Source: Erwinia sp.
GTDB taxonomy: Bacteria; Pseudomonadota; Gammaproteobacteria; Enterobacterales; Enterobacteriaceae
Assembly: GCA_003512805.1 (NCBI GenBank)
Contig: DOOK01000330.1
Location: 1-6,693, forward strand
DNA length: 6,693 nucleotides
Reading direction: 5' to 3'
Shown piece by piece: positions 1-6,693 of the stretch. Position 1 is the stretch's first letter. Each line of letters starts with the position of its first letter. The translations under genes were made by a program, and so were the position numbers. The notes beneath the pieces are model-generated. The model made no database searches. It saw only the letters and a program-made list of their open reading frames with translations, and was not told the origin of the DNA.

Positions 1-21
1 CCACTTCCCACTTCCCACTTC
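1..21. repeat. Three tandem copies of the 7-mer CCACTTC at the contig edge
   Basis: Three perfect head-to-tail copies of CCACTTC (GAAGTGG on the other strand) occupy 1-7, 8-14 and 15-21, and the sequence then changes abruptly to AT-rich TTATATAAT. Because the first copy begins at base 1, the array probably continues to the left, and the assembly may have stopped here because reads could not span it. The true copy number cannot be seen. No gene is associated with it. Confidence 0.85.
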
Positions 22-149
22 TTATATAATAAATTATTTTCCGTGCATGCTATCAATCAATTAGTTCATTAAATCAGTAGCTTAATTATTTTTTAAGGTG
101 AATTTACTGCGGTATTGAGCCGTGATAAATGAAAATCAGCTAAAGAAAA

Positions 150-178
150 TAGCAACATAGCTAGCAACCCTGTTGCTA
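150..178. repeat. TAGCAAC repeat trio that can form alternative hairpins
   Basis: TAGCAAC occurs at 150-156 and again at 162-168, and its reverse complement GTTGCTA lies at 172-178. The second copy can form a 7-bp stem with a 3-base loop (CCT). The first copy, extended by one base to TAGCAACA (150-157), can instead form an 8-bp stem with TGTTGCTA (171-178). On the minus strand the 8-bp hairpin is followed directly by TTTTCTTT (149 down to 142), a shape resembling a weak intrinsic terminator for leftward transcription. The stem is AT-rich, so real terminator activity is doubtful. Confidence 0.45.
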
Positions 179-186
179 AATAACAT

Positions 187-240
187 CCTTCTCCTTCTCC
201 TTCTCCTTCTCCTTCTCCTTCTCCTTCTCCTTCTCTTTCT
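187..240. repeat. Hexanucleotide microsatellite (CCTTCT)8 plus one imperfect copy
   Basis: Eight perfect CCTTCT units run from 187 to 234, followed by a one-base variant (CTTTCT, 235-240). The whole segment 186-246 is an uninterrupted 61-base pyrimidine run. On the minus strand the unit reads AGAAGG, which in one frame gives alternating Gly-Glu codons. Arrays of this kind can change copy number by slipped-strand replication. The six-base unit would not shift a reading frame, but it would change spacing within the region upstream of metH. The unit is not mirror-symmetric, so triplex (H-DNA) formation is not specifically supported. Confidence 0.95.
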
Positions 241-290
241 CCTTTCAACCTCTTTTTCCCGTTCTTTTCAGGCTCTTCACGGGACGCCTC

Positions 291-353
291 TGAAGAGTTC
301 ATATAATTCTGTATGAATATCTTAGAGTGATATTTGTCACGTCATTTTATAAG
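291..353 (+). promoter_or_regulatory. Candidate metH control region with MetR-like half-sites and a -10 box
   Basis: TATAAG at 348-353 matches five of six bases of the sigma-70 -10 box, but no good -35 box lies 16-18 bases upstream, as expected for an activator-dependent promoter. Upstream are TGAAGAGTTCA (291-301), a TGAA/TTCA palindrome, and TGAATATCTTAGA (314-326), with one intact TGAA half. E. coli metH is activated by the LysR-type regulator MetR, whose site is remembered as TGAA-N5-TTCA. If transcription began near 360, the two elements would centre near -64 and -40, a usual LysR-type layout. The first has a 3-base spacer instead of 5 and the second has a poor right half, so the assignment is an inference. 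Confidence 0.3.
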
Positions 354-456
354 AGTCATACAACCGTTATGAAACTCAACATATCCCGCTCGGCTCGCTT
401 CTACGTGATGAAAACTTATGCCAGTATACTGATTGACATAGTGCCGCAGGGTGACA

Positions 457-470
457 AAGAGGCCAGAGTG
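457..470 (+). promoter_or_regulatory. metH ribosome binding site and GTG start
   Basis: AAGAGG (457-462) lies five bases before GTG (468-470). The reading frame stays open upstream to an ATG at 327, but those 47 extra codons have no counterpart in MetH. Counting from this GTG puts the zinc cysteines at exactly the E. coli positions 247, 310 and 311, which decides the start. Confidence 0.88.
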
Positions 471-3400
471 AGCAACAGAACAGAAGCGCTGCAACAGCAG
501 CTGGCAAAACGCATCATGTTGCTTGATGGCGGCATGGGGACCATGATCCAAAGCTATCGCCTGAGCGAAGAGGATTTTCGCGGTGAGCGATTTGCTGACT
601 GGCAGAGCGACCTGAAAGGCAATAACGATCTGCTGGTGCTGACGCGTCCCGACGTGATAAGCGAGATCCACCATGCCTATCTGCAGGCGGGCGCAGACAT
701 TCTGGAAACCAACACTTTCAATGCTACCTCTGTGGCAATGGCGGATTACCGGATGGAATCGCTGTCGGCGGAAATCAATTACGTCGCCGCGAAGCTGGCC
801 CGTGAATGTGCCGATGCCTGGACCACCCGCACGCCAGCAAAGCCGCGCTATGTTGCAGGCGTTTTGGGGCCGACTAATCGCACCTGTTCTATTTCACCGG
901 ACGTTAACGATCCTGCCTTTCGCAACATCACTTTCAATCAGCTGGTCGAAGCCTACCGTGAATCAACGAAGGCGCTGATAGCGGGCGGTGTCGATATCAT
1001 TATGATCGAAACCGTTTTTGATACGTTGAACGCCAAAGCAGCCATTTTCGCGGTACAAAGCGAATTTGACGAGCAGGGCATTACGCTGCCGCTGATGATT
1101 TCGGGCACTATTACCGATGCATCCGGTCGTACCCTTTCCGGGCAGACTACGGAAGCTTTTTATCATTCGCTACGTCATGGACAACCGCTCTCTTTCGGGC
1201 TGAACTGCGCACTGGGGCCGGACGAGCTGCGCCAGTATGTGGCAGAGCTGTCGCGCATTGCAGAAAGCTACGTGTCCGCGCATCCCAATGCTGGCCTGCC
1301 GAACGCCTTTGGTGAATACGATCTGGACGCTGACATCATGGCGCAGCAAATAGGGGAATGGGCACGGTCGGGTTTTTTAAATATTGTTGGCGGCTGCTGC
1401 GGTACTACTCCGGCACATATTGCCGCGATGGCCGCTGCGGTGGAAGGCGTAACGCCTCGCCAGTTGCCGGATCTGCCCGTGGCCTGTCGTCTTTCCGGCC
1501 TTGAACCGTTAAACATCAGCGCCGACACGCTGTTCGTTAACGTGGGTGAGCGTACCAATGTGACCGGCTCGGCAAAATTTAAGCGTCTGATCAAAGAGGA
1601 GAAGTACAACGAGGCGCTGGAAGTCGCATTGCAGCAGGTAGAAAGCGGCGCGCAGATCATTGATATCAATATGGACGAGGGCATGCTGGATGCAGAGGCG
1701 GCGATGGTGCGTTTCCTTAACTTGATTGCTGGCGAACCGGACATCGCGCGCGTGCCGGTAATGATTGATTCCTCTAAATGGGAGGTTATTGAGAAAGGCC
1801 TGCAATGTATTCAGGGCAAGGGCATCGTTAACTCTGTTTCGATGAAGGAAGGCGTGGAAGCCTTTATCCACCATGCTCGTCTTGTGCGACGTTATGGCGC
1901 AGCGATGGTAGTGATGGCATTTGATGAAGTTGGCCAGGCGGATACGCGCGAACGTAAAATCGACATCTGCCGCCGTGCCTACCGCATCCTGACGCAAGAT
2001 GTTGGCTTCCCGCCGGAAGATATCATTTTCGACCCTAATATTTTCGCGGTTGCTACCGGCATTGAAGAGCACAACAACTACGCGATGGATTTCATCGGTG
2101 CCTGTGAAGATATTAAACGAGAATTGCCGTATGCAATGATCTCAGGCGGCGTTTCCAACGTCTCCTTCTCTTTCCGGGGTAACGATCCGGTACGCGAAGC
2201 TATTCACGCGGTTTTCCTCTATTACGCTATTCGCAACGGTATGGATATGGGGATAGTCAACGCCGGACAGCTGGCTATCTATGACGATTTGGCACCCGCG
2301 TTACGTGATGCAGTAGAGGATGTGGTGCTTAACCGGCGTGAAGACAGTACCGAGCGGCTACTGGCTCTTGCGGAAGAATATCGGGGCAGTAAAGCAGGCG
2401 ACGAAAACAAACCGCAGGCGGAATGGCGCCGCTGGGAAGTCGGGAAACGGCTGGAATATTCATTGGTTAAAGGGATTACCGAGTTTATCGAAGAGGATAC
2501 CGAGGCCGCTCGCCAGCAGGCAAGTCGCCCGATTGAGGTGATCGAAGGGCCGCTAATGGCAGGTATGAACGTGGTTGGCGATCTGTTTGGCGAAGGCAAA
2601 ATGTTCCTGCCGCAGGTGGTGAAATCGGCAAGAGTAATGAAGCAGGCTGTCGCTTATCTCGAGCCTTACATTGAAGCGAGTAAAGAGAAGGGCAGCACTA
2701 ACGGCAAAATCGTACTGGCTACGGTAAAAGGTGATGTTCATGACATTGGTAAGAACATCGTCGGCGTGGTTCTGCAATGCAACAACTACGAGATTATCGA
2801 TCTGGGCGTGATGGTGCCCGGTGATAAAATCCTTAAAACGGCCAGAGAACAGCATGCCGATATTATTGGTTTATCGGGGCTGATTACGCCGTCGCTGGAT
2901 GAAATGGTCAACGTGGCGAAAGAGATGGAGCGACAGGGCTTTACGCTGCCGCTGCTTATCGGCGGCGCGACCACCTCCAAAGCGCACACGGCGGTAAAAA
3001 TCGAGCAAAACTACAGCGGCCCCACGGTTTACGTACAAAATGCTTCGCGCACGGTCGGCGTGGTTTCAGCACTGCTTTCCGCCACGCAGCGTGGGGACTT
3101 CGTCGTCCGCACGCGTAAAGAATATGAAACGGTGCGTATCCAGCATGGACGTAAAAAACCGCGTACGCCGCCGGTTTCGCTGGCGGCGGCAAGGGCTAAC
3201 GCAGGGAGACTGGATTGGGAAAACTATACGCCACCGGTCCCCCATCAGCTGGGCGTGAGCGAAGTAAGCGCGACCATTGAAACGCTGCGGCACTATATCG
3301 ACTGGACGCCATTTTTTATGACCTGGTCGCTGGCGGGTAAATACCCACGTATCCTGGAAGATGAGGTGGTTGGCGACGAAGCGAAACGGCTCTTCGCCGA

Positions 3401-4148
3401 GGCAAATGCGATGCTGGATGAGCTGAGCGCGAAGCAGGCGCTTACACCTCGAGGGGTGGTAGGGATTTTCCCGGCTAATCGCGTCGGCGACGATATCCAT
3501 ATTTACCGCGACGAGGCGCGCCGTCATGTACTGCAAGTCAGCCATCACTTACGTCAGCAGACTGAAAAAACGGACTTCGCCAATTACTGCCTGGCCGATT
3601 TTGTGGCACCGGTCTCCAGCCACAAAGCGGACTATCTGGGCGCGTTTGCCGTTACGGGCGGCCTGGAGGAGGATTCGCTGGCGCAAGCGTATGACGCAGC
3701 CCATGACGACTACAACAAAATTATGGTGAAAGCACTGGCAGATCGTCTGGCAGAAGCGATCGCGGAATACCTGCATGAGCGAGTCCGTAAGGTGATTTGG
3801 GGGTTCGCACCTACGGAGAACCTGAGCAACGAAGAGCTGATCCGCGAGAACTACCAGGGTATCCGTCCGGCTCCGGGTTATGCGGCCTGTCCGGAACATA
3901 CCGAGAAAGCGACTATCTGGCAGCTGCTGGATGTAGAGGCCCACACCGGCATGAAGCTGACGGAGTCTTTCGCCATGTGGCCCGGCGCGTCGGTTTCCGG
4001 CTGGTACTTCAGCCATCCGCAAAGTAAATATTTTGCCGTGGCCCAGCTGCAGCGAGATCAGATCGAAGACTATGCACGGCGTAAAGGCATGACGGTCAGC
4101 GAAGTTGAGCGCTGGCTGGCCCCAAATTTGGGCTATGACGCTGACTGA
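468..4148 (+). CDS. metH: Cobalamin-dependent methionine synthase (5-methyltetrahydrofolate--homocysteine methyltransferase)
   Basis: Cytoplasmic B12 enzyme that moves a methyl group from 5-methyltetrahydrofolate to homocysteine, giving methionine and tetrahydrofolate (EC 2.1.1.13). The product is 1226 residues; E. coli MetH is 1227, the difference being one residue lost in the variable linker near residue 680. All four modules are present. The homocysteine domain (about 1-340) has zinc ligands Cys247, Cys310 and Cys311 (NCALGP and GGCCGT). The pterin domain (about 350-620) starts with [15 protein letters not shown]. The cobalamin domain (about 650-895) has DVHDIG with Asp756 and axial-ligand His758, plus Ser809. 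The AdoMet reactivation domain (about 896-1226) has RPAPGY starting at Arg1133. The frame is intact. Residue 140 is Cys where I recall Ala in E. coli. A terminator just downstream suggests a single-gene transcript, probably MetR-controlled as in relatives. Confidence 0.98.
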   Translation: MSNRTEALQQQLAKRIMLLDGGMGTMIQSYRLSEEDFRGERFADWQSDLKGNNDLLVLTRPDVISEIHHAYLQAGADILETNTFNATSVAMADYRMESLSAEINYVAAKLARECADAWTTRTPAKPRYVAGVLGPTNRTCSISPDVNDPAFRNITFNQLVEAYRESTKALIAGGVDIIMIETVFDTLNAKAAIFAVQSEFDEQGITLPLMISGTITDASGRTLSGQTTEAFYHSLRHGQPLSFGLNCALGPDELRQYVAELSRIAESYVSAHPNAGLPNAFGEYDLDADIMAQQIGEWARSGFLNIVGGCCGTTPAHIAAMAAAVEGVTPRQLPDLPVACRLSGLEPLNISADTLFVNVGERTNVTGSAKFKRLIKEEKYNEALEVALQQVESGAQIIDINMDEGMLDAEAAMVRFLNLIAGEPDIARVPVMIDSSKWEVIEKGLQCIQGKGIVNSVSMKEGVEAFIHHARLVRRYGAAMVVMAFDEVGQADTRERKIDICRRAYRILTQDVGFPPEDIIFDPNIFAVATGIEEHNNYAMDFIGACEDIKRELPYAMISGGVSNVSFSFRGNDPVREAIHAVFLYYAIRNGMDMGIVNAGQLAIYDDLAPALRDAVEDVVLNRREDSTERLLALAEEYRGSKAGDENKPQAEWRRWEVGKRLEYSLVKGITEFIEEDTEAARQQASRPIEVIEGPLMAGMNVVGDLFGEGKMFLPQVVKSARVMKQAVAYLEPYIEASKEKGSTNGKIVLATVKGDVHDIGKNIVGVVLQCNNYEIIDLGVMVPGDKILKTAREQHADIIGLSGLITPSLDEMVNVAKEMERQGFTLPLLIGGATTSKAHTAVKIEQNYSGPTVYVQNASRTVGVVSALLSATQRGDFVVRTRKEYETVRIQHGRKKPRTPPVSLAAARANAGRLDWENYTPPVPHQLGVSEVSATIETLRHYIDWTPFFMTWSLAGKYPRILEDEVVGDEAKRLFAEANAMLDELSAKQALTPRGVVGIFPANRVGDDIHIYRDEARRHVLQVSHHLRQQTEKTDFANYCLADFVAPVSSHKADYLGAFAVTGGLEEDSLAQAYDAAHDDYNKIMVKALADRLAEAIAEYLHERVRKVIWGFAPTENLSNEELIRENYQGIRPAPGYAACPEHTEKATIWQLLDVEAHTGMKLTESFAMWPGASVSGWYFSHPQSKYFAVAQLQRDQIEDYARRKGMTVSEVERWLAPNLGYDAD

Positions 4149-4155
4149 TTATCAC

Positions 4156-4179
4156 CAGGGCCGCTGTGCCCTGTTTTAT
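4156..4179 (+). terminator. Intrinsic terminator of metH
   Basis: A perfect 6-bp GC-rich stem, CAGGGC (4156-4161) with GCCCTG (4168-4173), closes a 6-base loop and is followed immediately by TTTTAT (4174-4179). It begins seven bases after the metH stop codon. This is the standard layout of a rho-independent terminator and implies that yjbB is mainly transcribed from its own promoter. Confidence 0.85.
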
Positions 4180-4344
4180 GCCCGCCTTTTTCATCCCCTG
4201 CCAGGCTGATGCCCCTTTTCCGATGCCGGGCCGATAATATGACGCTGATTAAAAAGATTTTTCGCCAGAGCGACTAAACTTAGGGCAACAGTCTGTCATC
4301 AGGACTAAAGCTATTATGTATGAATATTTAAGAGGCTGATATCC
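4180..4344 (+). promoter_or_regulatory. yjbB leader with possible -10 box and ribosome binding site
   Basis: This spacer between the metH terminator and yjbB has no gene. TATTAT (4312-4317) matches five of six -10 bases but lacks a convincing -35 partner; GATAAT (4233-4238) is a weaker alternative. AAGAGG (4330-4335) is a good Shine-Dalgarno sequence nine bases before the yjbB GTG. The segment 4313-4327 matches 306-320 upstream of metH at 14 of 15 positions. No riboswitch or clear operator was recognised. Confidence 0.35.
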
Positions 4345-5970
4345 GTGCTGACCCTACTTAATTTACTTTCTGCCGTGGCGCTGCTGGTCTGGGGAACGCA
4401 TATTGTTCGTACCGGCATTATGCGAGTTTACGGCGCCGATCTTCGTCGTGTGCTCAGCCGTAGCGTGGCAAAAAAACCGATGGCTTTCGTAGCAGGTATC
4501 GGTGTAACCGCGCTGGTGCAGAGCAGCAATGCCACCACCATGTTGGTAACGTCGTTTGTGGCGCAGGAGCTGGTGGGATTGACGCCCGCGCTGGTGATCA
4601 TTTTGGGCGCGGACGTGGGCACCGCGTTAATGGCACGTATTCTTACCTTTGACCTTTCCTGGCTGTCGCCGCTGTTTATTTTCTTTGGCGTTGTCTTTTT
4701 TCTGGGCCGCAAGCAAACGCGCGCTGGTCAGCTTGGCCGCACCAGTATTGGGCTGGGGTTGATCCTGCTGGCGTTACAGCTGATTGTCGCAGCGGCGAGG
4801 CCGATTACTCAGGCGGCAGGCGTGCAGGTTATCTTCTCCTCGCTGACTGGCGACGTGATGCTGGATGCGCTGATTGGCGCCGTGTTTGCCATTATCAGTT
4901 ACTCCAGTCTGGCGGCGGTGCTCATTACCGCCACGCTGACCGCGACCGGCGTTATCTCCTTCAAAGTGGCGCTGTGTCTGGTTATCGGTGCGAACTTAGG
5001 CAGCGGCCTGTTGGCCATGCTGAACAACAGCGGCTCGAACGCCGCCGGCAAGCAGGTGGCGCTGGGTAGCCTGTTGTTTAAATTTATCGGCTCGCTCATG
5101 GTGTTACCCTTTATCGATCTGTTGGCGGTCTGGCTACAAAAACTGCCGGTCAATGACGAAGAGCTGGTGATCTTTTTCCACGTGTTCTACAACCTGATCC
5201 GCTGCCTGGTGATGGTGCCTTTTACCGATCTGATGGCCGATCTATGCCAGCGTATTATTCGTGAGGAGCCGGAAACGGATCTGCGGCTGAAGCCGAAACA
5301 TCTGGACAGCAGCGCGCTGGATACGCCCGCACTGGCGTTGGCCAATGCTTCACGAGAAACGCTGCGCATAGGCGACGTGCTGGAACAGATGCTGACCAGC
5401 TTCAGTAAAGTGATGCACGGCGAGCTGCGTGAAGAGCGGGAAATCCGGCGGCTGGATGACGATGTTGACGTGCTTTACACCGCCATCAAGCTCTACCTGG
5501 CGCAGATGCCCAAAGAAGATCTGCCGGAAGAGGATTCACGTCGCTGGGCGGAAACCATCGAAATGGCGCTGAACCTGGAAATGGCGGGCGATATTCTGGA
5601 GCGTATGGGCGGCGAGGTGGTGGACAAATCGCTGAACGCGCACCGGGCTTTTTCGGTGGAAGGCGTGGGCGAACTGGATTCGCTGCTGGAGCAGCTCAAC
5701 GCTAACCTGCGCCTTAGCCTGTCAGTATTTTTATCGCGTGACATCACCAGCGCCAAGCGGCTGCGGCGCGCCAAGCACCGTTTCCGCATTACGACTCGCC
5801 GCTATTCGCATAAGCATGTCGATCGGCTGCACCAGCATAACGTACAGAGTATAGAAACCAGTTCGCTGCATCTGGGTCTGTTGGGCGATATGAAAAGGCT
5901 GAACTCGCTATTTTGTGCGGTAGCCTATAGCGTACTGGAGCAGCCTGACGACACAAGGGATGAGGAATAG
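4345..5970 (+). CDS. yjbB: Na+/phosphate cotransporter family inner-membrane protein with PhoU-like tail
   Basis: A 541-residue homologue of E. coli YjbB. The first 300 or so residues are strongly hydrophobic with some eight membrane segments and contain the duplicated Na/Pi-cotransporter signature: QSSN (59-62) and GADVGT (88-93) in the first half, SYSS (185-188) and GANLGSG (215-221) in the second. From about residue 326 (DTPALALANASRETLRIGD) onward the protein is hydrophilic, charged and helical, matching the PhoU-like cytoplasmic domain of this family. E. coli YjbB has been linked to phosphate export; the direction of transport cannot be judged from sequence. The GTG start gives the family N-terminus MLTLLNLLSAVALLVWGTHI and has AAGAGG nine bases upstream. 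The gene follows metH in the same direction but behind a terminator, and converges with panS. Confidence 0.95.
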   Translation: MLTLLNLLSAVALLVWGTHIVRTGIMRVYGADLRRVLSRSVAKKPMAFVAGIGVTALVQSSNATTMLVTSFVAQELVGLTPALVIILGADVGTALMARILTFDLSWLSPLFIFFGVVFFLGRKQTRAGQLGRTSIGLGLILLALQLIVAAARPITQAAGVQVIFSSLTGDVMLDALIGAVFAIISYSSLAAVLITATLTATGVISFKVALCLVIGANLGSGLLAMLNNSGSNAAGKQVALGSLLFKFIGSLMVLPFIDLLAVWLQKLPVNDEELVIFFHVFYNLIRCLVMVPFTDLMADLCQRIIREEPETDLRLKPKHLDSSALDTPALALANASRETLRIGDVLEQMLTSFSKVMHGELREEREIRRLDDDVDVLYTAIKLYLAQMPKEDLPEEDSRRWAETIEMALNLEMAGDILERMGGEVVDKSLNAHRAFSVEGVGELDSLLEQLNANLRLSLSVFLSRDITSAKRLRRAKHRFRITTRRYSHKHVDRLHQHNVQSIETSSLHLGLLGDMKRLNSLFCAVAYSVLEQPDDTRDEE

Positions 5971-5972
5971 TG

Positions 5973-5994
5973 CCCCCCGCCAGCGCGCGGGGGG
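5973..5994. terminator. GC hairpin between convergent yjbB and panS
   Basis: CCCCCCGC (5973-5980) pairs perfectly with GCGGGGGG (5987-5994) around a 6-base loop, giving an 8-bp all-GC stem that starts two bases after the yjbB stop. On the plus strand the T tract (six T, 6005-6010) is ten bases past the stem and lies inside the panS 3' end. On the minus strand no T tract follows. It probably ends transcription from one or both sides, but it is not a textbook rho-independent terminator in either direction. Confidence 0.6.
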
Positions 5995-6001
5995 ATGAAG
6001 A

Positions 6002-6679
6002 CTATTTTTTGATAGGTTTGCTGGACCAGTAGCCTGCCAGCAGCGACCCGGAGAGGTTGTGCCAGACGGAAAACAGTGCACCCGGCAGGGCGGCCAGCGG
6101 GGAGAAGTACAGCTTGCCCAGCGTCGCCGCCAGCCCGGAGTTCTGCATGCCGACCTCCAGTGCCAGCGTGCGGCAGGTAGACTCATCGAAGCCAAACAGC
6201 TTGCCACCCCAGTAACCGCCCAGCAGGCCGATGGCGTTATGCAGGATCACCGCGGCAATCACCATCAATCCTACCGAACCGATAAAGCCCTGGCTGCCCG
6301 CCACCACGGCGCTGATAATCAGCAGAATGCAGACCATCGAAAAGGCGGGCAGATAAGGTTCCACACGCCGAACCACGCCGTGCATAGTGTGGTGAACAAT
6401 CAGGCCAATGCCGATCGGCACTACGACGATTTTGACGATGCTCAGCAGCATGCCAACGACATCTACCTGAATATGCGTATCCACATAAAGCTTAGTAAGC
6501 AGCGGCGTGGCGAACACGCCTACCAGCGCGGACACGGACGAGATCGTCACCGACAGCGCTACGTCGCCTTTAGCCAGATAGATCATCACGTTAGAAGCTG
6601 TCCCGCTGGCCACGCTGCCGACGAGGATCATACCCGCCGCCAGATCAGGCGGCATCTTAAAGAGCTTTGCCAGCGCCCA
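6002..6679 (-). CDS. panS: PanS, BASS-family ketopantoate/pantoate/pantothenate transporter (5'-truncated)
   Basis: C-terminal 225 residues of a bile acid:sodium symporter (BASS) family membrane protein; full members are roughly 300-320 residues, so the N-terminal quarter is missing. Visible family motifs are [20 protein letters not shown] (fragment residues 25-44) and [10 protein letters not shown] (175-184), the two conserved segments around the ion and substrate crossover, with hydrophobic membrane segments between them and the basic end KPIKK. The close match to the protein named PanS in Salmonella, which is linked to ketopantoate uptake, supports the name; substrate is inferred from family. 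The ATG at 6655-6653 is not the start: upstream codons read WALAKLFK, as in the family, until adapter sequence begins at 6680. The gene is convergent with yjbB, and its promoter lies outside the window. Confidence 0.88.
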   Translation of the reverse strand, partial: WALAKLFKMPPDLAAGMILVGSVASGTASNVMIYLAKGDVALSVTISSVSALVGVFATPLLTKLYVDTHIQVDVVGMLLSIVKIVVVPIGIGLIVHHTMHGVVRRVEPYLPAFSMVCILLIISAVVAGSQGFIGSVGLMVIAAVILHNAIGLLGGYWGGKLFGFDESTCRTLALEVGMQNSGLAATLGKLYFSPLAALPGALFSVWHNLSGSLLAGYWSSKPIKK

Positions 6680-6693
6680 AGATCGGAAGAGCG
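6680..6693. other. Illumina adapter remnant at the contig end (not genomic)
   Basis: The last 14 bases are AGATCGGAAGAGCG, identical to the start of the Illumina adapter read when a fragment is shorter than the read. The 14th base, G, fits the TruSeq universal or older paired-end adapter rather than the index adapter, which continues with A. Genuine panS coding sequence runs up to 6679 and family similarity stops exactly there. These bases should be trimmed. Confidence 0.95.

Larger units (their letters stand above)
22..290. other. AT-rich non-coding region upstream of metH
   Basis: This stretch has no convincing gene. It is AT-rich apart from a polypyrimidine block (186-246) and holds a cluster of TAGCAAC inverted repeats (150-178). 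A 69-codon open frame on the minus strand (302 down to 93) depends on the microsatellite for its Gly-Glu run and has no Shine-Dalgarno sequence before its ATG, so it is not called. In E. coli the neighbour on this side of metH is iclR, transcribed divergently. No iclR-like sequence is visible here, so either the spacer is longer or the neighbour differs. Confidence 0.6.

Noticed and set aside
186..246. Triplex (H-DNA) forming tract
   Set aside because: The pyrimidine run is long, but the CCTTCT unit is not mirror-symmetric under any rotation, which intramolecular triplex formation normally requires.
93..302. 69-codon minus-strand frame with a Gly-Glu run and a hydrophobic C-terminal half
   Set aside because: The Gly-Glu run is simply the microsatellite read in one frame, the ATG has no Shine-Dalgarno sequence, the frame crosses the TAGCAAC hairpin cluster, and I recognise no family. 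It remains a slim possibility only if relatives conserve it outside the repeat.
425..430. TATACT as a metH -10 box
   Set aside because: It is a good -10 match, but nothing resembling a -35 box or an extended -10 lies upstream. It is kept only as a weaker alternative to 348-353.
433..438. Perfect TTGACA -35 box just before the metH start
   Set aside because: At 16-18 bases downstream there is only CAAAGA/AAAGAG-type sequence at the ribosome binding site, with no -10 box, and transcription from it would leave almost no leader.
1509..2072. Long antisense frames inside metH, and similar ones in yjbB
   Set aside because: They are out-of-frame shadows of strongly conserved coding sequence, with no ribosome binding sites and no recognisable domains.
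4251..4262. AAAAAGATTTTT dyad in the yjbB leader
   Set aside because: An AT-only short palindrome is expected by chance in AT-rich spacers. It is too weak for a terminator and matches no operator I know.
1..6693. A novel multi-gene system, mobile element, CRISPR array or RNA gene
   Set aside because: All three genes are well-known chromosomal families in a familiar order. No direct-repeat array with spacers, transposase, integrase, attachment site, tRNA or rRNA was seen on either strand.

Overview
The window looks like one short contig from a draft short-read assembly of a gamma-proteobacterium in the order Enterobacterales. The MetH protein keeps the length and residue numbering of E. coli MetH almost exactly, and metH is followed by yjbB as in E. 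coli. A plant- or environment-associated relative such as the Erwinia/Pantoea group is plausible, but the sequence alone does not settle the genus. Both ends look like assembly limits. The left end lies in a 7-base tandem repeat. The last 14 bases match an Illumina adapter and are probably not genomic.

Layout. Bases 1-467 are an AT-rich non-coding region with a CCACTTC repeat, a small inverted-repeat cluster, a (CCTTCT)8 microsatellite and a likely metH control region. Bases 468-4148 (+) encode cobalamin-dependent methionine synthase, MetH, from a GTG start. A compact intrinsic terminator follows, then a leader of about 165 bases. Bases 4345-5970 (+) encode YjbB, a Na+/phosphate-cotransporter-type membrane protein with a PhoU-like tail. 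After a 31-base convergent gap that holds a strong GC hairpin, bases 6002-6679 (-) carry the C-terminal three quarters of PanS, a BASS-family transporter tied to ketopantoate/pantothenate. Its 5' end is cut off by the contig end.

How the genes relate. MetH makes methionine and regenerates tetrahydrofolate. PanS concerns a coenzyme A precursor, and YjbB concerns phosphate movement. They sit together as ordinary chromosomal housekeeping and transport genes. The terminator after metH and the convergent arrangement of yjbB and panS suggest three separate transcription units. I see no mobile element, CRISPR array, tRNA/rRNA gene, defence system or new multi-gene system. The points worth a second look are the adapter end and the false panS start it creates, the microsatellite upstream of metH, a leader element shared by metH and yjbB, and possible MetR-type sites before metH.
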